The position numbers and the translations under genes are program-made. Shown in pieces: positions 1 to 7,500 of a stretch of DNA of 33,788 nucleotides. The notes under the pieces were generated by a model. That model had not been told where the DNA came from. It saw only the letters and a program-made list of their open reading frames with translations, and ran no database searches. This DNA comes from an uncultured Lachnospiraceae bacterium. Lineage in GTDB: Bacteria; Bacillota; Clostridia; Lachnospirales; Lachnospiraceae. The stretch is from contig ONEJ01000076.1 of assembly GCA_900316805.1 (NCBI GenBank), positions 1 to 33,788 on the forward strand, in the 5' to 3' direction. How positions within the stretch are numbered: position 1 is the stretch's first letter; every line of letters begins with the position of its first letter.

Positions 1-2
1 GA

Positions 3-443
3 AAGCACACGCTTAAGGGTGTTGGTAAGAATCCGAGACTGGCACATGCCAAGTCAAAGAATGACAAGAATATTTCAGGACTCTTAAATCAGATCATCGA
101 TAACGAGGAAGCTGGCAAGATTGGTATTCATACTTTTATCAATGCCAGCTCTTTTACGGTAGGCGAGAGTGATGTGAAGATTATTTCCATCGAGTTTGCA
201 CCGAATGAAGCGGTTATGGCACAGTTCTTTGGGGCCGTGATTGTGGGAGTGAGTGCTGACCAGGTGGAGAGGTCAGTGGTTGCAAGAGGGGAGGTGGTGG
301 TTCATTTTACCTTTGAGTTCAATGATAACATCATCGAGATTCATCAGCCGGAAGAAACCTGGCATTCCGGAAAGATTCTTCCAAGTTCCGGATCAAAATG
401 TTCGCCCATGGATTCCTTAATGATAGCAAACGCTTTGTCATAG
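3..443 (+). pseudogene. Uncharacterised CDS, cut by the window start, with a probably foreign 3' end
   Basis: An open frame enters from the left edge and runs to a TAG at 443; the ATG at 174 is internal, since the frame is open and protein-like from base 3. I do not recognise the family. The visible part contains the stretch FINASSFTVGESDVKIISIEF and is rich in beta-branched residues. From about 360 onward the DNA is the antisense of an HD-GYP gene remnant, so the last 25 or so residues are probably read-through of unrelated sequence and the gene has lost its natural 3' end. Its position beside a recombinase stub suggests it came from an integrated element, which is inference. Confidence 0.4.
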
Positions 444-678
444 GAAAATGCTTCTTTATAACATCTCTGATTCCCAGGACGTCACAATGTTTTTTCAGTC
501 TGGCGGAAAATACTTTCACAACCGAACTGGTCCGCTTGATATGTCCACCGGTATTATTGTCCCGGCTTTCTACCATATCTGCCATACCAAGTACCATCAT
601 ATCTTTGATATGTATTATATTTTCCCTTTTTGCTATATGAAATCTCTCTAATATCCAGACGAGAAAATTGTTCACCAA
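362..678 (-). pseudogene. HD-GYP domain protein (cyclic-di-GMP phosphodiesterase type), internally deleted remnant
   Basis: On the minus strand the frame upstream of about 465 encodes GMADMVESRDNNTGGHIKRT, the classic start of an HD-GYP domain. At about 460 the reading jumps frame and continues as YKEAFSYDKAFAIIKESMG then EHFDPELGRIF, which is the end of the same domain. Roughly 90-100 residues between them, including the HD and GYP motifs themselves, are missing. The protein cannot be functional. HD-GYP proteins hydrolyse cyclic-di-GMP and are usually response-regulator outputs; no receiver domain survives here. Both ends fit the family well, so the identification is firm although exact borders are approximate. 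Confidence 0.78.
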
Positions 679-786
679 TCTGAATTGTCTTTTTGTTCTC
701 CTCCGTAAAAATCAAAATTGCTCGTGTATTTTCTCAACTTTCCAGTATTTTCGGGCATCCCAGCCCATCAACATCTATGTAATTTG

Positions 787-835
787 CACTTTTCCCTTAT
801 TTTTTCCCTTGTGAGGAAGCTATAAGGGAAAAGTG
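787..835. repeat. Perfect 13-bp inverted repeat in gene-poor DNA
   Basis: CACTTTTCCCTTA at 787-799 is matched by its exact reverse complement at 823-835, with one further base pair inside (800 with 822). The 20-odd-base spacer is longer than in a typical intrinsic terminator and the T-tract after it is broken (TTGTTTTC). It may be a weak terminator for the minus-strand reading frame ending at 847 or an end structure of the decayed element around it. Confidence 0.5.
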
Positions 836-846
836 TTGTTTTCGTC

Positions 847-1014
847 TTAATCGTTCCCTACTACCTTATCAAGAAGCCTTGCTGAATTCTTTTTGGCTTC
901 CCTTCCTAAGTACAATCCGGCCTGTCTGACACACACCAGAGAAATCTCTGTGTAGTCCTCCGGCACTTCCTGTGTTCCGTCCAATGAATACAGTTCGAAG
1001 TAAACTCTGTTCTT
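847..1014 (-). pseudogene. Small orphan reading frame, probably a gene remnant
   Basis: The minus strand has an open frame of 55 codons ending with TAA at 849-847. It reads as a plausible protein tail, for example SLDGTQEVPEDYTEISLVCV and YLGREAKKNSARLLDKVVG. A stop (TAA at 1017-1015) lies directly upstream and there is no ATG in frame. An ATG preceded by a purine-rich GAAAGGACG lies further upstream (near 1027) but in another frame, so a single frameshift may have broken a small gene of about 60 residues. Family not recognised. Small proteins like this are common in conjugative elements, but that link is inference from the neighbouring recombinase stub. Confidence 0.35.
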
Positions 1015-1094
1015 TTATAAGTTTCATAGCTTTTCGTCCTTTCGTTTTTATTACAGATAAGCCGGTTGTATTGATGAATTGTTGTGTGTCCTAG

Positions 1095-1238
1095 AATTAT
1101 CCTTTAGAACATGATACACATGCTTCCTTATTATTGTTTGCGGGCGTATCAATAACAAGTGTTGCACGCAGATTAGGATATGCAAGTATGACAACAACGC
1201 AAAAGACTTATTTACACATTATCAGGCTTATAAAGTAA
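1095..1238 (+). pseudogene. Tyrosine recombinase/integrase, C-terminal stub
   Basis: The frame reads HDTHASLLLFAGVSI, then TSVARRLGYASMTTTQKTYL, ending at TAA 1236-1238. This matches the C-terminal box of phage-type integrases: the H-x-x-H region (normally HxLRHTHAS, with the R position altered here), the conserved RLGH-like segment and the nucleophile tyrosine in TYLH. An in-frame stop at 1092 cuts off everything upstream, and the bases after 1238 look like the rest of the tail in shifted frames. Only about 45 of some 380-400 residues remain, so it is inactive. It marks an old integration of a Tn916-like or phage element. Confidence 0.78.
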
Positions 1239-1458
1239 CAATGCAGCTGAAATGCTTACGCTGATTTTTTGAATGATGATATAAAATGAGAGAGATTCCT
1301 GAAAGAGGCGATGGAAAAGTCGGAAGAAATAGATTAAATAATGCACGGAATTAGCAAGGGACAGGCGGAGAGAATAATTGCATCCTAGTAAAGAGCCAAA
1401 GACTCTTATTGCAAGCTGAAATCATGAATGTTAAAATTAAGACATCGAGGTGATAGGC

Positions 1459-1572
1459 ATGGATATAGCAATAAAGGGTACGTTTATGGAGGCAGATGCA
1501 CAGTGGGTAAAGGTCGATACACCGAAAAAGGGAACGCAGCTTATTAGCAGAGCGAAGATCCGGAATATTTGA
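1459..1572 (+). CDS. Possible 37-residue ORF in the decayed region
   Basis: An ATG at 1459 follows a GAGGTGATAGGC sequence that could serve as a ribosome binding site, and opens a 37-codon frame ending in TGA. The product would begin MDIAIKGTFMEADAQWVKVD. It is not recognised. Its abrupt end (RAKIRNI) and position in a decayed stretch make a truncated mobile-element gene more likely than a functional one. Apart from this and the recombinase stub I see no gene between 1015 and 1742. Confidence 0.22.
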   Translation: MDIAIKGTFMEADAQWVKVDTPKKGTQLISRAKIRNI

Positions 1573-1742
1573 CATCATCAAAATGGATATTCGTGAAAAA
1601 AGAGTTGAACGACCCGCTTAAAATGGTGGTAATGGCAAGATCAAATTCCGCCTGTATAAAGAGGGCGTACGAACCTAAATAGAGAAATTGGGATTCAGTC
1701 CGTACAAAGGGTGAGAAAAGTACGGATCAAAAGGAGTTAGCT

Positions 1743-2549
1743 TTGAGAAAACATAAAGGAATCATTATCACAGCCATTTTTTTATTGGCAGCAGTGGCTG
1801 CAGTAGCAGGTTGTCATCGGTTCAAGGATCATGAAAAAAGCGAGAACAAGGCCTCGGAGCTGCCGGAATCTACAGCGGAAACGACAAGGGAATCCTCGGA
1901 ACCTGCCCCGGAATCTGAGAAATCAGTGGATTCTGCTGCAGAATCCGAGGAAACACAAGATCATCGACATCAGGACTTCTACATCTCCGAAATCCCGGAC
2001 GATATTTTTGAAAAAATGCAGGGCCTGTCCTATAAGGACAACTGTACGGTGCCCCGGGAGGATCTTCGCTATCTCCATGTGCTGCATATGGGGTTTGACG
2101 GGCAGACGAAGGAAGGCGAACTGGTGGTAAACAAAGCCATCGCCGAGGATGTCCTTGCCATTTTCCGGGAACTGTATCAGGCGGAGTATCCCATTGAGAA
2201 AGTGTGTCTGGTGGATGAGTATGATGCGGATGATGAGGCCTCCATGAGTGACAACAATTCATCTGCCTTTAACTTCCGTTTCATTTCCCATACCACAAAA
2301 GTATCGAAGCATGGCCTGGGGCTTGCCGTGGACATCAATCCTCTTTATAATCCCTATGTGAAGACAGTGAATGGTAAATTGTCCGTCGAGCCTGCCAATG
2401 CCACTGCCTATGCGGATCAGAGCAGGGATTTTCCACACAAAATTGACCACGATGATCAGTGTTACAAGCTTTTTACGCAGTACGGATTTACCTGGGGCGG
2501 CGATTGGAAAAATTCAAAGGATTACCAGCATTTTGAGAAAGATTTATAG
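1743..2549 (+). CDS. M15-family D,D-/L,D-carboxypeptidase-like lipoprotein
   Basis: Predicted surface lipoprotein of 268 residues that should trim peptidoglycan stem peptides. Residues 1-24 are a lipoprotein signal ending in AVAGC, with Cys24 the lipidation site. Residues 25-75 are a Glu/Ser-rich linker. The C-terminal domain carries the M15 zinc-site pattern: SKHGLGLAVDIN (His190, Asp197) and the distal histidine in YQHFE (His263), with a WGGDW motif between, as in the VanY/CwlK-like branch. The start is a TTG preceded by AAAAGGAG. It ends 21 bases before folC on the same strand, so it probably leads the folate operon, although its job is unrelated. Exact bond specificity cannot be told. Confidence 0.85.
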   Translation: MRKHKGIIITAIFLLAAVAAVAGCHRFKDHEKSENKASELPESTAETTRESSEPAPESEKSVDSAAESEETQDHRHQDFYISEIPDDIFEKMQGLSYKDNCTVPREDLRYLHVLHMGFDGQTKEGELVVNKAIAEDVLAIFRELYQAEYPIEKVCLVDEYDADDEASMSDNNSSAFNFRFISHTTKVSKHGLGLAVDINPLYNPYVKTVNGKLSVEPANATAYADQSRDFPHKIDHDDQCYKLFTQYGFTWGGDWKNSKDYQHFEKDL

Positions 2550-2570
2550 CAGGCAAAGGATGTGTAAGAA

Positions 2571-3887
2571 TTGGACAACCATAATATTTTAAGCGAAAAT
2601 GAGTTAAGAACCTATATAGAAACCATAAAGAAAGCCGGAAGTATCCTGGGTCTGGACAGCATTACGGCATTGATGCACGAACTGTCAGACGTTCAGGATC
2701 AGCTTTCCGTCATCCATGTGGCAGGCACCAACGGAAAGGGTTCCGTCTGTGCCATGCTGGAGTCTGTCTTGCTGGAAGCGGGCTATCGCGTAGGAAAATA
2801 TACTTCCCCGGCGGTTTTTGAGGAGGCAGAACGCTATCGCGTCAACGGGCAGAATATCAGTGGAAAAGATTACGCCAAAGTAATCAGTCTCGTGAAGGAA
2901 GCCTGTGACCGGATGGTGGCAAAAGGCATGAGCCAGCCCACTTTGTTTGAGGTGGAGACGGCTGCATCCTTTTTATATTTTTACCAGCAGAAATGTGAGC
3001 TTGTGATTCTGGAAACCGGCATGGGCGGGGCAACCGATGCCACGAATGTCATTAAGAAGCCGGTGGCCAGTGTACTGACCTCCATCAGCAGGGATCATAT
3101 GGGCTTTCTCGGAGATACGTTAGTAGAAATTGCGGCTGTGAAGGCCGGAATCATCAAAGAAGGGGCAGCAGTGGCAGCCATTACCCCTATAGAAGAAGTA
3201 CGTGAACTCATCAACGGGGTTTGCCGGGAGAAAAAGGTTCCGGTTTTTTATACCGGAGACGAGCAGGTGAAAAACCTACGGATGGAACATGCCCGCCTGT
3301 GCTTTTCACATGAAAAGCTGGGAGAAATCCGGCTGAAGATGCTGGGAAAATACCAGCTGCAGAATGCCTTGTGCGCCATAGAAACGATTCGGATATTGAA
3401 TCAGCGCGGTTTTTCCATTACGTCGGAGCAGCTGAAAGATGGATTGGAGCAGGCACAGTGGGAGGGACGCTTTTCTATTTTGTCGGAACAGCCTTTGTTG
3501 GTCATCGATGGTGCCCATAACGAAGATGCAGCGAAAAAATTGCGGGAAACCCTGGAAATGGGTTTTACAAAATATGAGATTATATATATAATAGGGGTAC
3601 TTGCAGATAAAGAGCATGAAAAGATGTTGAAGATGATGCTTCCGCTGGCGGCGAAGGTATTTACGGTAACCCCTCATAATTCCCGTGCAATGGATGGGGC
3701 AGAACTGGCAAAGGAAGCAGCGAAGTATCATAGGGATGTGACCTATGTACCTGACATAGGGGCAGCGGTAAGGATGGCAATGGAAGCCGCAGAGGAAAAA
3801 CAGGGAATGGTTCTGTCCTTTGGCTCCCTGTCCTATCTTGGAGAAGTAAAGAATGCTCTTAAGGAGATAGAAGCACATGATAGATAG
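2571..3887 (+). CDS. folC: Bifunctional folylpolyglutamate synthase/dihydrofolate synthase
   Basis: A cytoplasmic Mur-ligase-family enzyme that adds glutamate to dihydropteroate and to folates with ATP. The P-loop [10 protein letters not shown] sits at residues 51-60; [23 protein letters not shown] and [13 protein letters not shown] are the usual Mur-ligase/FolC motifs further along. At 438 residues it has normal family length. The start is TTG (MDNHN) with only a weak AAAGGATGTG upstream; no ATG nearby fits better. The 3' end overlaps folE by 11 bases, indicating translational coupling. Confidence 0.95.
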   Translation: MDNHNILSENELRTYIETIKKAGSILGLDSITALMHELSDVQDQLSVIHVAGTNGKGSVCAMLESVLLEAGYRVGKYTSPAVFEEAERYRVNGQNISGKDYAKVISLVKEACDRMVAKGMSQPTLFEVETAASFLYFYQQKCELVILETGMGGATDATNVIKKPVASVLTSISRDHMGFLGDTLVEIAAVKAGIIKEGAAVAAITPIEEVRELINGVCREKKVPVFYTGDEQVKNLRMEHARLCFSHEKLGEIRLKMLGKYQLQNALCAIETIRILNQRGFSITSEQLKDGLEQAQWEGRFSILSEQPLLVIDGAHNEDAAKKLRETLEMGFTKYEIIYIIGVLADKEHEKMLKMMLPLAAKVFTVTPHNSRAMDGAELAKEAAKYHRDVTYVPDIGAAVRMAMEAAEEKQGMVLSFGSLSYLGEVKNALKEIEAHDR

Positions 3888-4434
3888 AGAAAAAATTGAA
3901 GCCGGCGTAAGACTTCTTTTGGAAGGAATGGGCGAGGACGTGAACCGGGAAGGCTTGTTGGAGACACCAAAACGGATTGCTCGGATGTATGAAGAAATTT
4001 TTGCAGGATTGGAGCAGACTCCAAAGGAGCATCTTTCCAAGACCTTTTCCGTAACCGACAACGGCATGGTATTGGAAAAGGATATCGTATTTTATTCCAC
4101 CTGTGAACACCATCTGCTTCCTTTTTATGGAAAAGCCCATGTGGCATATATTCCCGATGGGAAAGTGGCAGGTTTGAGCAAGCTGGCGAGGACGGTGGAA
4201 GTATACGCCAGGCGGCCCCAGCTGCAGGAGCGGCTGACGGCACAGATTGCAGATGCACTGATGGAGTGTCTGAAACCGGCGGGAGCCATGGTGATGATCG
4301 AGGCAGAGCATATGTGCATGACCATGCGGGGCGTGAAAAAGCCCGGCTCACAGACGGTTACCTATGTGACAAGAGGCTGTTTTACAGATAATGAGAAGCT
4401 GCAGGCAGATTTCTGGCGCATGCTGGGAAGATAG
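3877..4434 (+). CDS. folE: GTP cyclohydrolase I
   Basis: Converts GTP to 7,8-dihydroneopterin triphosphate, the first committed step of folate synthesis. The 185-residue protein has the zinc ligands Cys76 and His79 in [12 protein letters not shown] and Cys147 in EHMCMTMRG, and the conserved [20 protein letters not shown] stretch. Full length for the type I (FolE) family. It starts inside the end of folC, and its stop codon TAG shares a base with the GTG start of the next gene. Confidence 0.97.
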   Translation: MIDREKIEAGVRLLLEGMGEDVNREGLLETPKRIARMYEEIFAGLEQTPKEHLSKTFSVTDNGMVLEKDIVFYSTCEHHLLPFYGKAHVAYIPDGKVAGLSKLARTVEVYARRPQLQERLTAQIADALMECLKPAGAMVMIEAEHMCMTMRGVKKPGSQTVTYVTRGCFTDNEKLQADFWRMLGR

Positions 4435-4922
4435 TGGAAACTATGGAATATGTAAGAAAATTACTGCAGGAGACCGATTACCTGTTGCAGATGAAAAAGC
4501 TGGAACAGCTGGAAGCGGAGCGGTTGTTCTGCCGTCATGGGCTGTCTCATGTGCTGGACGTGGCCAGGATTGCGTGGATAATGGTGTTGGAAAAGCAGAT
4601 GCAGGTGGAAAAAGAGGTCGTATATTTGACGGCATTATTGCATGATATGGGACGGCTCCGGGAGTATCAGGAGAAGGTTCCACACCATGAAGCAGGCGCT
4701 GCCATGGCGCTGGATTATCTGGAACAGATCGGCTATCCGGAGGAAAAGCTGGATATGGTTTTAACTGCTATCGGAGAGCATAGGAACAAGGACCGGGAGG
4801 AAGAGTCTTTTATAAAAGTGATTCAAAGGGCAGACAATCAGTCAAGGAATTGCTTTTTCTGCGAGGCAGCAGGGGCGTGCAAGTGGAGTGAGGAACGTAA
4901 GAACACGTCTATAGATTATTAG
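4434..4922 (+). CDS. HD-domain hydrolase inside the folate operon
   Basis: A 162-residue single-domain HD-superfamily protein. Metal-ligand residues are visible: His35 and His39 (FCRHGLSHV), the HD pair His70-Asp71 in ALLHDMGR, His116 (IGEHRNKD) and Asp134 (QRADNQSR). A cysteine cluster, C-x2-C-x5-C at 140-149, follows the last ligand. The start is GTG sharing its G with the folE stop; an ATG three codons later is an alternative. HD proteins of this type are phosphohydrolases of nucleotides or similar compounds. Placement between folE and folP suggests a role on dihydroneopterin triphosphate or its monophosphate, but that is inference; a general housekeeping phosphohydrolase is equally possible from sequence alone. 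Confidence 0.85.
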   Translation: METMEYVRKLLQETDYLLQMKKLEQLEAERLFCRHGLSHVLDVARIAWIMVLEKQMQVEKEVVYLTALLHDMGRLREYQEKVPHHEAGAAMALDYLEQIGYPEEKLDMVLTAIGEHRNKDREEESFIKVIQRADNQSRNCFFCEAAGACKWSEERKNTSIDY

Positions 4923-4950
4923 TAAAGCACTTGACAGGAGGACACAGGCA

Positions 4951-5763
4951 GTGAAAATTGGAAATAAAGTTTTTGATACTGACAAACACACATATATCAT
5001 GGGTATTCTGAACGTGACACCGGATTCCTTTTCCGATGGTGGAAAGTTCAATCAGATGGATGCAGCACTGGCCCATGCAGAGCAGATGATGGAAGAAGGA
5101 GCCGATATTATTGACATCGGCGGCGAGTCCACAAGACCCGGACATGTACAGATTTCCGAGGAGGAGGAAATCGAGCGAACTGCCCCCATCATCGAAGCAG
5201 TGAAAAAGAGATTTGGTGTCCCGGTGTCCATCGATACCTATAAGGCGAAAGTGGCAAAGGCAGCAGTTGATGCGGGAGCAGATCTGGTCAATGACATCTG
5301 GGGACTGAAGTATGATGAGAAAATCGCCGGGGTAATCGCAGAGTCAGGTACGGCATGCTGCCTCATGCACAACCGGGATAATCATGAATACAGGAATTTT
5401 ATGGAAGATATGAAGCAGGATCTTCGGGAAACCATTGCAATCGCCAGACAGGCAGGTATTGCAGAGGATAAGATCATGCTGGATCCGGGGGTTGGATTTG
5501 GAAAAACCTATGAGAATAATCTTGAAGTGATTGATAAGCTGGAGGAACTGGAAGAGCTGGGGTATCCGCTATTACTGGGAACTTCCAGAAAGTCTGTGAT
5601 CGGACTGACCTTAGATCTGCCGGTGACAGAGCGTGTAGAGGGAACTCTGGTAACTACCGTATTGGCAGTTATGAAGCATTATTCCTTCGTAAGGGTACAC
5701 GATGTAAAGGAAAACAGGCGTGCCATTCTGATGGCAGAAGCAATCCGGGAGGGATGGAAATAG
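4951..5763 (+). CDS. folP: Dihydropteroate synthase
   Basis: Joins 6-hydroxymethyl-dihydropterin diphosphate to p-aminobenzoate to make dihydropteroate; the target of sulfonamides. The 270-residue TIM barrel has signature one, MGILNVTPDSFSDGGKF (residues 17-33), signature two, DIGGESTRPG, and the later motifs SIDTYK, DPGVGFGKT and LLGTSRKS. The GTG start lies 9 bases after an AGGAGG. There is a 28-base gap to the HD gene upstream and a 10-base overlap with folBK downstream. Confidence 0.97.
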   Translation: MKIGNKVFDTDKHTYIMGILNVTPDSFSDGGKFNQMDAALAHAEQMMEEGADIIDIGGESTRPGHVQISEEEEIERTAPIIEAVKKRFGVPVSIDTYKAKVAKAAVDAGADLVNDIWGLKYDEKIAGVIAESGTACCLMHNRDNHEYRNFMEDMKQDLRETIAIARQAGIAEDKIMLDPGVGFGKTYENNLEVIDKLEELEELGYPLLLGTSRKSVIGLTLDLPVTERVEGTLVTTVLAVMKHYSFVRVHDVKENRRAILMAEAIREGWK

Positions 5764-6593
5764 TGGAGCATGCAGGCTGGGACAAGATTCGCATTAAGAA
5801 TCTGGAAGTGTTCGGAAACCATGGGGTATTTCCGGAGGAAAACAAGCTGGGGCAGAAGTTTCTGGTAAGTGCTGTCTTATATACGGATACCCGGGAAGCA
5901 GGATTAACGGATGATCTTACAAAGTCCATTCATTATGGCGAAGTGTCGCATTTTATCACGAAATACATGAGAGAGAACACCTATCAGCTGATTGAATCCG
6001 TTGCGGAGCAGCTGGCCAGAGCATTGCTGCTGGAATATGAACGTCTGGAATGGATTGACATCGAGATTCAAAAGCCCTGGGCACCCATTGGCCTTCCGCT
6101 GGAATCTGTTTCGGTGGAAGTCAGCAGGGGATGGCATCGTGCTTATATCGCTGTCGGTTCTAATCTTGGGGATAAAGGCGAATATATCCGTCAGGGAATT
6201 GAAGCGCTTCAGGATTGCAGCGACTGTATCGTGGAAAAAGAGTCGGCGTTAATTGTTACAAAGCCCTACGGTGTTACAGACCAGCCGGATTTTCTAAATG
6301 GGATGCTGCAGGTGAAAACATTACTGACACCTGCGGAACTATTGAAAAAACTGAATGAAATCGAGTTGGCGGCCAAACGAGAGCGGAAGATACATTGGGG
6401 ACCCCGGACATTGGATTTGGATATTATTTTTTATGATGATCTTGTTTTAGATACAGAGCGGCTTACAATTCCCCATCCGGATATGCAGAACCGTGATTTT
6501 GTATTGGAGCCTTTGGCAGAACTGGCACCCCGGTATCGCCATCCGGTATTGGGTAAGACGGTAAAAGAGTTGTTGGAAGCACTTAGAAATTAG
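5754..6593 (+). CDS. folBK: Fused dihydroneopterin aldolase / HPPK (FolB-FolK)
   Basis: A 279-residue fusion. Residues 10-125 are dihydroneopterin aldolase: NLEVFGNHGVFPEENKLGQ with the active-site Glu near residue 29, and the QKPWAPI segment. Residues 128-279 are 6-hydroxymethyl-dihydropterin pyrophosphokinase: YIAVGSNLGDK at the start and WGPRTLDLDIIFYDD, which carries the two catalytic aspartates. Together they turn dihydroneopterin into the diphosphate used by FolP. The ATG overlaps the end of folP by 10 bases. It is the last folate gene; no terminator is visible before the amidohydrolase 44 bases on, so some read-through is likely. No pabA/pabB/pabC gene is in the window. Confidence 0.95.
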   Translation: MEIVEHAGWDKIRIKNLEVFGNHGVFPEENKLGQKFLVSAVLYTDTREAGLTDDLTKSIHYGEVSHFITKYMRENTYQLIESVAEQLARALLLEYERLEWIDIEIQKPWAPIGLPLESVSVEVSRGWHRAYIAVGSNLGDKGEYIRQGIEALQDCSDCIVEKESALIVTKPYGVTDQPDFLNGMLQVKTLLTPAELLKKLNEIELAAKRERKIHWGPRTLDLDIIFYDDLVLDTERLTIPHPDMQNRDFVLEPLAELAPRYRHPVLGKTVKELLEALRN

Positions 6594-6637
6594 AAAAAAG
6601 GTCGCAAAGGAGCAAAAGAAAAAAGGAGGCTGTCGTC

Positions 6638-7465
6638 ATGATTATAGATACTCATGTACATATCGGCGGGGAGACCGTAGGATTTAACATGAGTGAAAAA
6701 ATGGTGATAAATGCCATGGAAAAGTATCATGTGGATTTTTCCATCGTGTCCAACGGAGATGCCGGAGAAGTGGATCACCAGCAGAAGCTGCTGCCCCGGG
6801 AACTGCATACCTCCCAGGAGGATGCTCTGATGAGAACCATTCGGTTTGCCAGAAAGCATCCGGGGAAAGTCGGTGCAGCGCCATGGGTAAAACCATTGAC
6901 CCAGGGATTGACGAAGGAATTGGAGGAGATGATATATGCCAACCGGGATATCATCTGTGCCATTAAGCTGCATCCCTTTCACTCTCATGTGGCACCTACG
7001 GATCCCTTGGTGCTTCCGTATATAGAACTGGCTGAAAAGCTGGAGATTCCGGTGGTATCCCACACCGGAAACAGTGAGGATGATGATCCACAGAAACTGT
7101 ATGAAGTCGCCAGAATGTTTCCGAAAGTATCCTTCGTGATGGTACATATGGGGCTTGGCACGGACAATAAAAAGGCGCTGGATCTTCTGGGAAAGGCAGA
7201 CAATCTATACGGCGATACGGCATGGGTTCCCATGAGCACCACCCTCGAAGCCATAGAGCGATACGGAAGCAAACGCATCATGTTCGGAAGCGACATGCCC
7301 ATCGATGGCGAGGACACGTACCTGCATAATCCCAAGGGAGACCGCTCCCTGTATCAGGATTATTTCCATGTACTGCCCGGTCTTATTTCGTCGGAAGCTT
7401 ATGAGGATCTCATGTACCGGAATGCGATGGATGTATTTCAACTGGAGCGGCTGACGGGGCAGTAA
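6638..7465 (+). CDS. Amidohydrolase-family metal-dependent hydrolase
   Basis: A 275-residue TIM-barrel protein of the amidohydrolase-2 group. The N-terminal metal motif is IIDTHVHIGG; other likely active-site positions are KLHPFHS, SHTGNSEDD and VHMGLG, with the closing aspartate in MFGSDMPIDG. The enzymes of this group hydrolyse or decarboxylate small cyclic or acyl substrates; the substrate cannot be told here. The ATG at 6638 has AAAAGGAGG upstream. It is followed 35 bases on by the GH31 gene on the same strand. Confidence 0.85.
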   Translation: MIIDTHVHIGGETVGFNMSEKMVINAMEKYHVDFSIVSNGDAGEVDHQQKLLPRELHTSQEDALMRTIRFARKHPGKVGAAPWVKPLTQGLTKELEEMIYANRDIICAIKLHPFHSHVAPTDPLVLPYIELAEKLEIPVVSHTGNSEDDDPQKLYEVARMFPKVSFVMVHMGLGTDNKKALDLLGKADNLYGDTAWVPMSTTLEAIERYGSKRIMFGSDMPIDGEDTYLHNPKGDRSLYQDYFHVLPGLISSEAYEDLMYRNAMDVFQLERLTGQ

Positions 7466-7500
7466 GGCGTGTTGAATTTTTGGGAAATAAGGAGGAAACA

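Noticed and set aside
7480-7500. Longer GH31 start at TTG 7480
   Set aside because: It lies before the AAGGAGG site that serves the ATG at 7501 and adds seven residues read from that site.
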